From the NCBI RefSeq assembly GCF_019443505.1, contig NZ_CP080377.1:992001-1056000 (forward strand): 64,000 nt of DNA. Direction: 5' to 3'. Made by a program: the position numbers and the translations under genes. The notes beneath the pieces are model-generated. The model saw only the letters and a program-made list of their open reading frames with translations. It had not been told where the DNA came from and made no database searches. Positions 1 to 7,688 of this stretch are shown one piece after another (position 1 is the first letter of the stretch; every line of letters starts with the position of its first letter). Source of the stretch: Janthinobacterium sp. PAMC25594 (lineage in GTDB: Bacteria; Pseudomonadota; Gammaproteobacteria; Burkholderiales; Burkholderiaceae_D).

Positions 1-1182
1 CCAGGCGTCGTTGCCGTCGGGGCGGAAGAAGCGGTCGAACAGCCGTGCATGGTGCTGGCGCGGCACGCCGGGACCGTTGTCGGATACGCGCAGCAGGGGC
101 CGGCCCTCTTCCAGCGCAGCCTGCAAATCGACCCTGCCGCCGCGCTGGGTGTAGCGCAAGGCGTTGTCGATCAGGTTATTCAGCAACACTTGCAAGCCAT
201 CGGGATCGGCCTGCACCAGCACCGGGGCCGGCACGGTTTCCAGCACGCCCAGATCGATGGCGCGGCTGTCGGCCAGCGCGCTGTGGTCGGCCACGGCCGC
301 TTCCAGCAACTGTCCCAGATCAACAGTTTGCAGCTGGCTGGCCGTCAGCGCCGTTTCATGGCGCGCCAGGCTGAGTAATTGCCGTACCAGGTGCGTGCTG
401 CGGTCCAGCCTTTCGTGCAGCCGCGCCAGCGCCACGCGGCGTTCTTCCTCGCTGCCGGCCCGCTCGGCCACCTGCAGCTGCAGTTTCAGCGCCGTCAGCG
501 GCGAACGTAATTCATGCGCGGCATCGGCGACAAAGGTGCGCTGCGCCGTCAGCGCCGCCTCGAACTGCCCCATCAGGCCATTCAGCGCCAGCGCCACGGG
601 CCGCAGTTCGGGCGGCATGTCGTCGGCCGCCAAGGGCGTGAGCGTATCCGGCGAACGGCCCGCCACCGATTCGGCCAGCCGGTGCAGCGGCGCCAGCGCG
701 CGCCCCACGACGGCGACGATCAGCAGTGCCAGCAGCAGCGCGAACGCCAGCAAGGGCGCGCCGGCGCGCATGGTCATTTGCCAGGCCAGCTGGTCGCGCA
801 CGGCCTGCGCCTGCGCCACCTGCACGTAACGGCCGCGCCGCGTCTCGCCGTACAGGCGCCAGTCTTCGCCGCGCAAGGTGACATCGGCAAAGCCGGCCAG
901 CGCATAGCGCGGCAGTGCCGGCTGATCCGGCAAGACGGGCAAGGGCTGCCCCTCTTCGTCCCACGCCTGCAGCACGAACGCTTCTTCCGGCTCTTGCGCA
1001 GCCGGCGAGCCCGTCTGCGGCTCGAACTCGTCGGGCAAGGCCACTGCCAGCTGGCGCAGCTGCAAATCGGCCAGCTCATTGGCTTCTTCCAGCAGCGAGC
1101 GGAACAGCGAAATGCCGGCGCCGAGCACGCACAGCAAGGTGGCGGCCAGCAAACCCAGCAGCAACTGGCGGCGGATGGTCAT
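1..1182 (-). CDS. Sensor histidine kinase, QseC-like (3' end cut by window edge)
   Basis: Inner-membrane sensor kinase that should autophosphorylate and pass phosphate to the response regulator encoded just upstream. The N-terminus carries a hydrophobic segment (about residues 7-25), a short periplasmic region of roughly 110 residues, a second membrane segment near 140-160 and a HAMP-like linker. The phospho-acceptor H-box reads AHELRSPLTAL; an N-box (NLIDNALRYT) and a G1 box (DNGPGVP) follow. The reading frame runs off position 1 shortly after the G1 box, so the last ATP-binding motifs are not visible. The ATG overlaps the regulator's stop (TGATG), which fixes the start and indicates translational coupling. 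The short sensor domain and regulator type fit the QseC/PmrB/TctE group; the stimulus cannot be read from sequence. Confidence 0.93.
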   Translation of the reverse strand, partial: MTIRRQLLLGLLAATLLCVLGAGISLFRSLLEEANELADLQLRQLAVALPDEFEPQTGSPAAQEPEEAFVLQAWDEEGQPLPVLPDQPALPRYALAGFADVTLRGEDWRLYGETRRGRYVQVAQAQAVRDQLAWQMTMRAGAPLLAFALLLALLIVAVVGRALAPLHRLAESVAGRSPDTLTPLAADDMPPELRPVALALNGLMGQFEAALTAQRTFVADAAHELRSPLTALKLQLQVAERAGSEEERRVALARLHERLDRSTHLVRQLLSLARHETALTASQLQTVDLGQLLEAAVADHSALADSRAIDLGVLETVPAPVLVQADPDGLQVLLNNLIDNALRYTQRGGRVDLQAALEEGRPLLRVSDNGPGVPRQHHARLFDRFFRPDGNDAW

Positions 1183-1844
1183 CAAGTTGCCACCCGCATC
1201 TTGTAGCCCACGCCGCGCACGGTCTGGATGCTGTCCGCGCCCAGCTTCTTGCGCAGCTGGTAGACGTAGACGTCGACGGTATTGCTTTCCACTTCGCTAT
1301 CCCAGCCGTACAGTTTTTCGCCAAGTTGCCGTTTCGACACCACCTTGCCCGGATGGTCGAGCAAGGCACGCAGCACGGAAAACTCGCGCGGAGGCAACTT
1401 GATCAGCTCTCCCTCGAACGTGACGTCGTGGCTGGCCAGGTCCAGGATCAGCGCGCCATGCTCGATGACGGAGCGCGAACGGCTGACCCGGCGCCGCAGC
1501 AACGCGCGGATGCGCGCCAGCAGCTCGTCGAGGTCGAACGGTTTCACCAGATAGTCGTCGGCGCCGCTGTCGAGCCCTGCCACGCGGGCCGGCGTGCCGT
1601 CGCGCGCCGTGATGATCAGCACGGGCAGCTCGGCGCCCCGCGCGCGCATGGTGCGCAGCACGTCCATGCCCTCCTTGCCCGGCAAGCCCAGGTCCAGCAG
1701 CATCAAATCGTAGGCGAAGCCGGCCAGCGCCAGCTCCGCATCGTGGCCGTCGCGTACCCAGTCCACGGCATAGCACTCGCCGCGCAAGCCCTCGACCAGG
1801 CTTTCCCCGATCATCGGATCGTCTTCCACCAGCAACACGCGCAC
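1182..1844 (-). CDS. OmpR-family response regulator, QseB-like
   Basis: DNA-binding response regulator of 220 residues, the usual length for OmpR/PhoB proteins. The receiver domain (about 1-115) has the acidic pocket EDD at 7-9, the phospho-accepting Asp in LLDLGLPG near residue 51, the Thr of ITA and the Lys of KPF. The winged-helix domain (about 125-218) ends with the standard VDVYVYQLRKKLG recognition segment and TVRGVGYKM. The start codon is GTG, preceded by a GAGAGG-type ribosome-binding site. It is cotranscribed with the overlapping kinase. Sequence style (MRVLLVEDDPMIGESL) is that of the QseB/PmrA/TctD subgroup. Target genes are unknown; autoregulation is common in the family but not shown here. 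Confidence 0.95.
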   Translation of the reverse strand: MRVLLVEDDPMIGESLVEGLRGECYAVDWVRDGHDAELALAGFAYDLMLLDLGLPGKEGMDVLRTMRARGAELPVLIITARDGTPARVAGLDSGADDYLVKPFDLDELLARIRALLRRRVSRSRSVIEHGALILDLASHDVTFEGELIKLPPREFSVLRALLDHPGKVVSKRQLGEKLYGWDSEVESNTVDVYVYQLRKKLGADSIQTVRGVGYKMRVAT

Positions 1845-2026
1845 CTGGGCCTCTCACAGTCTTGAAATGCCGTCATCTTACTCTCGTACGCGGTGCCCCA
1901 TCGCTGCACCGGCCCGGCCGGATGCCAGCAAAGTTCCGAACAGCTGATCGCCAAGGGCGGCACCCTGGCCGTCGACGTGTGAGCAGCGCCAGGGTCGGCG
2001 CTGTAGCTGGCGCCGCAGGCAAGGTC

Positions 2027-2374
2027 TTACCGATCCTGGTTGCAGTTCAAGGTCACGTCCCCTTCAGTGGCCGTGGCCGAGTGCGCATCGACAGGCTGCG
2101 TGGTCACGACGGGCGTGGCGTTGACGTACCAGTCGCTGTCGAACTGGCTGTAGGGATTGGTCTTGGTGAGCGCGTCGCCATGGCTGCGCACGTCGAGCGG
2201 GATTTGATGGTCGTAGACGAACGCTTCGATGGGGCCAGGCACGCCCTTCAATACTTGCCAAGCAGGAATCTGGTAATTGCTCTGCGGGTTCTGCGGCTTC
2301 AGGAACACCAGCTCGGTCTTGTCTCGCATCTCGTCCGACTCCACGTTGTAGCTGATGTTAATTTGCGTATTCAT
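2027..2374 (-). CDS. Hypothetical protein, 115 aa
   Basis: I do not recognise this protein. It begins NTQINISYNVES and contains a proline-rich central part with IPAWQVLKGVPGP and IEAFVYDHQIP. It has no signal peptide or membrane segment and looks like a small soluble protein, polar at the C-terminus. A GGGAG ribosome-binding site lies 6 nt before the second of two adjacent ATGs, which I chose as start. Amino-acid composition is balanced, unlike the Arg/Ala/Pro-rich translations expected from non-coding frames in this GC-rich DNA. It stands alone between the two-component pair and a divergent MFS gene, with about 400 bp of AT-richer DNA upstream. Confidence 0.7.
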   Translation of the reverse strand: MNTQINISYNVESDEMRDKTELVFLKPQNPQSNYQIPAWQVLKGVPGPIEAFVYDHQIPLDVRSHGDALTKTNPYSQFDSDWYVNATPVVTTQPVDAHSATATEGDVTLNCNQDR

Positions 2375-2779
2375 CATTTGCTCCCTGCTGTGGCTCTGCC
2401 CGGACTCAAGAAAAACAGCGCCGGACGACGAGTCCGTGATTTCCTCTGGCGCTGGTCATCACTACGAACGATGCGGCGGCGCTCGCCTGGCACTGGCAGG
2501 ATCAGGAGCAAGCTGCAAAATTGATTTTGGGCAAGTAAATTTCCCAATTACAATTATATGGAATTGCATGTCTTATAAATCCCTCCAAAAGTAACGATGA
2601 CAAGGATTGCCTTGGTCCCTGCACTATTCAGGTGCGGGCATGCTTGACTTCTCAGCACCGATTCATTAACTTGGCAGTAAAAACCGGCGCGCGGTGAGCA
2701 CCGTATGCCACTGTCGCCCACCACCCTGGCCGCCGGCCTGCCCCACCCGGCGCCAGCTCCACTGCACGTTTTCACATAG
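2375..2779. other. Divergent intergenic region, 405 bp, with an imperfect palindrome
   Basis: No gene is supported here. The stretch around 2515-2610 is distinctly AT-rich against its surroundings and lies between the divergent starts of the 115-aa hypothetical gene and the MFS gene, so it should hold both promoters. A TTGGG / CCCAA inverted repeat occurs near 2526-2549. It is a plausible operator, but it is short and unsupported by any second copy. Confidence 0.4.
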
Positions 2780-3994
2780 ATGGGTCACCAGGCCATGCCG
2801 ACACACGATCATTCCCCGGCCCATCCGCTGGCCACGGCGCTGGCGCTCTCGCTGGGTGCCGCCGTCGCCCTGGGCCTGTCGCGCTTTTCGTATGGCTTGC
2901 TGCTGCCGCCCATGCGCGCCGATCTGGGCTGGTCCTACCTGCTGGCCGGGGCCATGAACACCTTCAATGCGCTCGGCTATTTCCTGGGCGCCCTGGCCAC
3001 GCCGGCCCTGATGCGCCGCCTGGGCGTGTGGCGCTTGCTCATCATTGGTTGCGTGCTGGCCAGCGTCTTCATGCTGATGTCGGGCCTGGTCAGCGATACG
3101 ACCGCCCTGTTCCTGCAGCGCGTGTGCGCGGGCGTGGCCAGCGCCTTCATTTTCATCGCCGGCGGCGTGCTGGCGGCGCGGCTCGGCTCCATGCACAGCC
3201 AGCGCGCCGGCTTCTACATCGGCCTGTATTACGGCGGCACGGGTTTCGGCATCGCGCTGTCGGCCCTGCTGGTGCCGGCGGCGCTGGCGGCCGCACAGGC
3301 GCATGGCGCCGCGCATGCCTGGCAATGGCCCTGGCTGGCACTGGGCATCGCCTGCCTGCTCGCCACCGCCATCATGGCCCTGCCGGCGAAAGCCATCGGC
3401 GAAGCGCCGCGCGCCCTCGACACGCCACGGCGCTTCGCCTGGCGCGATTTCGCCCCCAGCCTGGCCGGCTACTTCATGTTTGGCGTCGGCTATATCGGCT
3501 ACATGACCTTCGTCATCGCCCTGCTCAAGCAGCAAGGCATGCCACCGGCGCGCATCACCGTGTTCTACACCCTGCTGGGCCTGGCGGTGGTGGCGTCGTC
3601 GCGCATCTGGGCCCGCATGCTCGACCGCTACAAGGGCGGCGAATCGCTGGCGATATTAAATGGCGTGCTGGGCGTGGTGACCATTCTGCCCGCGCTGACC
3701 AGCTACGTGCCCGTCGTGTTCCTCTCCGGCCTGGTCTTCGGCGCCGTGTTCCTGTCGGTGGTGGCCTCGACAACGGCCCTGGTGCGGCATAATCTGCCGC
3801 AGCAATCGTGGACGGCCGGCATAACGGCCTACACGACGGTGTTCGCGCTGGGCCAGATCGTCGGCCCCATCGCGGTCGGCTGGATCGCCGACGGCCCGGC
3901 AGGACTGGAGCGGGGCTTGATCGCCTCGGCCATCGCCCTCTTCATCGGCGCCGCATTGGCCGCGCGGCAAAAGGCGCTGGCGCCGGCCGCATAG
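2780..3994 (+). CDS. MFS transporter, YbfB/YjiJ family
   Basis: Predicted 12-helix inner-membrane secondary transporter of 404 residues. The first helix with GLSRFSYGLLLPPMRADLGWSY and the following AGAMNTFNALGYFLGAL are characteristic of the YbfB/YjiJ (MFS_4) group; substrates of this group are mostly unassigned, and some members are linked to efflux. Hydrophobic helices continue to the C-terminus, which ends in a short basic-Ala tail. An internal ATG at 2795 (MPTHDHSP) is an equally possible start, and the first residues before it add nothing conserved. The ankyrin gene follows 38 bp downstream on the same strand, suggesting one transcript. Confidence 0.9.
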   Translation: MGHQAMPTHDHSPAHPLATALALSLGAAVALGLSRFSYGLLLPPMRADLGWSYLLAGAMNTFNALGYFLGALATPALMRRLGVWRLLIIGCVLASVFMLMSGLVSDTTALFLQRVCAGVASAFIFIAGGVLAARLGSMHSQRAGFYIGLYYGGTGFGIALSALLVPAALAAAQAHGAAHAWQWPWLALGIACLLATAIMALPAKAIGEAPRALDTPRRFAWRDFAPSLAGYFMFGVGYIGYMTFVIALLKQQGMPPARITVFYTLLGLAVVASSRIWARMLDRYKGGESLAILNGVLGVVTILPALTSYVPVVFLSGLVFGAVFLSVVASTTALVRHNLPQQSWTAGITAYTTVFALGQIVGPIAVGWIADGPAGLERGLIASAIALFIGAALAARQKALAPAA

Positions 3995-4032
3995 TAGACT
4001 GCTGGATTGACCACCTGCGCAGAAAGATCACG

Positions 4033-4566
4033 ATGAACACCGATGCACGGAAAGCCCCGGCAACGATGGATGCCGAAACGCTGGAATTCATCCAGGGCCT
4101 GTTTGCCCTGGTGCGCGAAGGCGACACGCAGCAACTGGGCGCCATGCTCGCGCAAGGCGTGCCCGTCAACTTCCGCAACGAAAAAGGCGACAGCCTGATC
4201 ATGCTGGCCAGCTACCTCGGCCACCTGGAAACGTCGCGCCTGCTGCTCGAAGCGGGCGCCGACGCCAACGTCCCCAACGACCAGGGCCAGACGCCGCTGG
4301 CCGGCGTGGCCTACAAGGGCTACCTGGAGATCGCCGAACTGCTGCTGCGGCACGGCGCCAGCGTGGAAGGCGCCAGCCCGGACGGCAAGACACCGTTGAT
4401 GATGGCCGCCATGTTCAACCGCCTGGCCATCCTCGAACTGCTGCTGCGGCACGGCGCGCGCATCGATGCCGTGGACAGCCGCGGCATGACTGCCGTCAAA
4501 CTGGCCAAGTCCATGAATGCGCAGGAGACGCTGGCCCGCCTGGCCAGCCTGGGGCAGACGGCGTAG
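4033..4566 (+). CDS. Ankyrin-repeat protein, 177 aa
   Basis: Small soluble protein made of about four ankyrin repeats spanning roughly residues 45-170. Repeat consensus pieces are easily seen: GDSLIMLASYLGHLETSRLL, LLEAGADANVPNDQGQTPL, LLLRHGASVEGASPDGKTPL and LLLRHGARIDAVDSRGMTAV. The first about 30 residues (TMDAETLEFIQGLFALVREG) form a capping helix rather than a signal peptide, so a cytoplasmic location is likely. Ankyrin repeats bind other proteins; the partner is not evident. The same frame is open upstream to 3808 within the MFS gene, but translation most likely begins at the ATG at 4033, just after the MFS stop. Confidence 0.9.
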   Translation: MNTDARKAPATMDAETLEFIQGLFALVREGDTQQLGAMLAQGVPVNFRNEKGDSLIMLASYLGHLETSRLLLEAGADANVPNDQGQTPLAGVAYKGYLEIAELLLRHGASVEGASPDGKTPLMMAAMFNRLAILELLLRHGARIDAVDSRGMTAVKLAKSMNAQETLARLASLGQTA

Positions 4567-4818
4567 CCAACGCCGACATCACCGGCAGTTTTGCGACTGC
4601 CATTGGAGCGTTCAGGAAGCGCTCTGCCGCACCAAGCGCCCGCGCTCATTCGTCGTGCCTGGCGCCGGGTCGGAATGCCGAACGCCGGCACGGCCGAGCC
4701 GTCCATGGCCGACAAACTGGACAGCATCGCCAGCGGTTCGGCATCGGCAAAGCGCGCCCAGCAGCGCAGCGGTGATTGCGGCCTCATCGCTTGGCGTGCA
4801 ACGGGCCTACTGGGATAG
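4567..4818. other. No gene supported
   Basis: About 250 bp between the ankyrin gene and the IS element. Open frames here are short, overlap in several phases and show no recognisable protein. Before the IS inserted, this DNA lay directly after the stop codon of the eCIS composite gene. Confidence 0.5.
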
Positions 4819-4829
4819 GCTCTTAGTCG
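4819..4829 (+). repeat. IS target-site duplication, left copy
   Basis: GCTCTTAGTCG, identical to 6312-6322. Eleven base pairs fits IS4-family duplications (usually 9-13 bp). Confidence 0.92.
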
Positions 4830-6311
4830 CACCCCTTTAAAGGTGTACATTGACAGCACCGTCTTTTAATACCCGTGCCGTTGATACGTGGCGTCGCGCA
4901 ACAGCGCCGGCCACGTAGCCTTTTTTTACTGTTTTTTTCGGGCCGCGAGGGTGTTTGCGCAGCGTTTTTGGTTTGGCGTAAGCGGCAATCTGAAGCAGTA
5001 ATTTGCTCAGCTCTGATGCACACATGGCGTCGTAGCGCCGCCATGCTTTGGTTGGCACAGCCATCACCATGCCGGCATAGTGCGCCCGTACCTCCACGGC
5101 CACATAAAACGGCGATAGCTCAATGCCGCTGGCAACCAAGTCGTGCGCGGTGCTTACCGCGCGCTGCAAGACAGTCAGCACGTTATAGGCCAGGATCGCG
5201 ATACCGAACGCGAACAAGGCTGCGCGCGGGTGTCCGAGAGTCTTGACTTCACTGTGCAAGACCGATTCGAGCCGCTGGAACATTGTCTCGATCCGCCAGC
5301 GCTTGCTGTATAGGCGAGCAATGGCGCGTGCACTGAAATGCTCTTTTGGTAGATTCGTCAGTAATCGGAGAATCATTTCGCCATCGTCAGTGGGCTTGTA
5401 AAGTTGCAGTTCAATGCGACGTGATGCTACCTTCTGTCCTGTAGCTCCAGGGATGGCAACGCACTGTTCAAAGACGGCGCCGGTCGCGATTCTCCCTCGA
5501 TATGTCAGCTCGTCGAGCGGTGCCGGATTGGGCGTACGACCGTGCTCACGCACGATGAAGGCACACCCACGGCGATCCCATTCGGACAGGATCATGCGCG
5601 TGCTGAAGTTGCGATCAGCAATCCACAGGTCGCCCGGATGCGAACGCTCTAGTAACGGCGGCATTACGGCGCGTTCCTGCGAGTGTGCATCTTCGCAAGG
5701 CTCCATATCGACGACCAGGCCCGAATCAGGGTCATACACCACAAGGGACTGGCCAGGCATTGCGGCGCCGCGAAAGGCGCGTAAAGGCTTCAACCGCTTT
5801 TCGCTTGCAGGCAAATGGTTACCGTCCACGATTCGGGTGCGGTAACCCGGAACCAGCGGTGCATTCCCCTGCAAAAATGGCGTGATCACATCTCCAAGGC
5901 GCTCGACGCTGCCGGTGACCAGAGCCCGTACCAGGTTCGGCTCGGTATGCTTGACCTTGTCATATAAAGCTTGCACCGAAACAGGCAAATCAGGGTAAGC
6001 CTGCGCTGCAGCGTGAAGCGATGGCCGCAGCCCAACTGCGACCACGGACATCAGTTCGACTGTCGTCGAGAACAGTAGCTCCCTCTGGTATTGGGCGCCA
6101 CGTTCACGCTCGAACAGTGCATCGACCCAAGCAGGATCGAGGGCACGTTGCAGCACCAGCCTTGCCATTACAGTCAGCGGGCTGATTTTTGCGCAGTGCG
6201 ATACCACAGCATTCATCATCATGGCAGTTTCCTCCTGCCCCAGTTAGATGATGTTTGCTACAAAGAGTGCAGGTTTTATTTCATCTGTGGCGACGCACCT
6301 TTAAAGGGGTG
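4830..6311 (-). mobile_element. IS4-family insertion sequence, 1,482 bp, complete
   Basis: Bounded by terminal inverted repeats whose outer 16 bp are identical (CACCCCTTTAAAGGTG reading inwards at both ends) and by 11-bp direct repeats of the target. It carries one intact DDE transposase filling almost its full length; the transposase stop lies inside the left inverted repeat. Intact ends, identical target duplications and an uninterrupted transposase suggest a fairly recent and possibly still active insertion. It landed at the stop codon of the neighbouring eCIS gene, leaving that frame and its stop unchanged. Confidence 0.93.
4837..6222 (-). CDS. IS4-family DDE transposase, 461 aa
   Basis: Cut-and-paste transposase of the IS4 family. 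Visible catalytic context: the first Asp in VDGNHLPAS (about residue 133), the second in LWIADRNFS (about 200), and the Glu in the family signature Y-2-R-3-E, here YSKRWRIETMFQRLES near 305-320, in which Arg and Glu are in place. The N-terminal 100 residues match the DNA-binding part of full-length relatives. Length (461) is normal. The first of three ATGs is preceded by AGGAGG at 8 nt, which supports the start chosen. No frameshift or internal stop. Confidence 0.93.
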   Translation of the reverse strand: MMMNAVVSHCAKISPLTVMARLVLQRALDPAWVDALFERERGAQYQRELLFSTTVELMSVVAVGLRPSLHAAAQAYPDLPVSVQALYDKVKHTEPNLVRALVTGSVERLGDVITPFLQGNAPLVPGYRTRIVDGNHLPASEKRLKPLRAFRGAAMPGQSLVVYDPDSGLVVDMEPCEDAHSQERAVMPPLLERSHPGDLWIADRNFSTRMILSEWDRRGCAFIVREHGRTPNPAPLDELTYRGRIATGAVFEQCVAIPGATGQKVASRRIELQLYKPTDDGEMILRLLTNLPKEHFSARAIARLYSKRWRIETMFQRLESVLHSEVKTLGHPRAALFAFGIAILAYNVLTVLQRAVSTAHDLVASGIELSPFYVAVEVRAHYAGMVMAVPTKAWRRYDAMCASELSKLLLQIAAYAKPKTLRKHPRGPKKTVKKGYVAGAVARRHVSTARVLKDGAVNVHL

Positions 6312-6322
6312 GCTCTTAGTCG
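6312..6322 (+). repeat. IS target-site duplication, right copy
   Basis: GCTCTTAGTCG, same as 4819-4829. The reverse complement contains the TAA stop of the eCIS composite gene, so the target was that gene's last codon region. Confidence 0.92.
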
Positions 6323-7665
6323 GGCTGACAAGACTCGCCGGTGACCAGCAACGACAGCGCCTCGCGTCCCAGTTTCAGCGGGTGACCGAGCAGGGTCCAG
6401 GGCCCAGCGCCGTCGGCTGGCCACTCGTCCCATGCCAGCAAGCCAAGCCTGCGCAGCGGCGCGCCGGCGCCGAACAGGCGATGCGTGGCCAAGCGTGCCG
6501 CCAGCCGGTCGCCAGCCAGCAGAAATGACGCGGTCTCGGCGGTAGGCCAGAAACCCCGGTGACTGCCGCCCTGCCCGCCGAACTCGCTGAACGGCAAATC
6601 CATGCTGGCGTTGCGAATCAGGAAACTGTCCAGCGCCTGCGGACGCACATGCGGCGCCAGCGCAAGAATCAGCACCAGCCGCTCCTCGGTACTGAGCCCC
6701 CATTTGCGCAACGCCAAGGCATACGGCGCGTGCGCCGGCAAGGTGGGCGGCTCCGGCATGCGAGGCGCGTCGGCGCGCTGGAAATACTGCGCCATCGACG
6801 CCGCGATGACGGCATCCAGCCAGGCCAGCTCCGCCTCCAGCGCCTTGGCGGCCGTGATTTCGATGTCCCTCATGTTCACCGTGTTCGCATGCATGAAGAA
6901 CGGCCCGCCCTGGTCCGGCGCGTGTGGCCCGGGCAGCTGGCCCTGAGGGTCGGCCTCGACCTGCAGCGCGGTGCCAATCTGCAAGCCCGGTATGGCAGGG
7001 GCATGCACCTGCCCGCTGTCACTGGCGACGCAGCGCGGCGGCAGGGCGAAAGTGAGCTCGGTCACCCAGTTACCGTGTTCCAGCGTGTGCTCCACGCGGG
7101 TGATATACACGTCGCCGTCGAAGCGCTTGCCCAGTCCGGCCAGTTCGATGGTCTTGCCCGGCACCGCCAGCGCATTGCCCTGGAAACTCACCGTACCGCG
7201 CACGCCGGAGCGCGCATCCAGCTCGGCACTGAACGCGATGATCGACTCGCCATAGGCGACTAGCAGTACGCAACTGTTGTCGGCTTGCACCGGCGCTCCG
7301 ATGGCGACCTCGGCGCAGCTCAGCACCAGCTGCGAGCCGCCCTGTCCGCCTATCCGCATGCCGTGCTTGACGATGATGCCCTTGAAGACGGTGCTGATGT
7401 TCGGGTGGTAGCCTATTGCGACCTCCACCGTCACGCCGGGCAGCAGCGTGTCTGCCGTACTAAGCTTGAATCCCCCCGTGGACGGATCGCCGTCGGCGAG
7501 CACGATGCGCGCCGTGCCCAGGCGATTGAGCTCGCCCGTGACGTGTATGCTTTCGACTGCATAGTCATCCGGCATGACATGCCCGTTCAGCGTGACCGTC
7601 ATCGACACCGTGTCAGTCTCGCCGTCCAGCGGCCTTCGGCCTGGGTCTTGCGGTACTCCTGCCAT
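6316..7665 (-). pseudogene. eCIS composite: shortened VgrG-like spike fused in frame to ATPase N-terminal part
   Basis: One open frame of 449 codons that appears to join remnants of two eCIS (Afp/PVC) genes. Residues about 20-120 match the start of the VgrG/Afp8-like protein (SMTVTLNGHV..., GVTVEVAIGYHP, VFKGIIVKHGM), then about 130-245 match its later part (YGESIIAFSAELDARSG, VRGTVSFQGNAL, GLQIGTALQ), with the middle apparently missing. From about 265 the sequence changes to the N-terminal region of the eCIS AAA ATPase (MRDIEITAAKALEAELAWLD, LILALAPHVRPQALDSF, EFGGQGGSHRGFWPTAETA) and stops before any Walker motif. The start at 7665 has GAGGAG 8 nt upstream; the open frame further upstream overlaps the sheath gene and looks non-coding. 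Domain assignments rest on remembered family sequences. The product is unlikely to work as spike or ATPase. Confidence 0.75.
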
Positions 7666-7688
7666 CACAATGACTCCTCGATAAGCGT

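Noticed and set aside
4830..4845. CACCCCTTTAAAGGTG as a regulatory palindrome
   Set aside because: It is the terminal inverted repeat of the IS4 element and recurs at 6296-6311.
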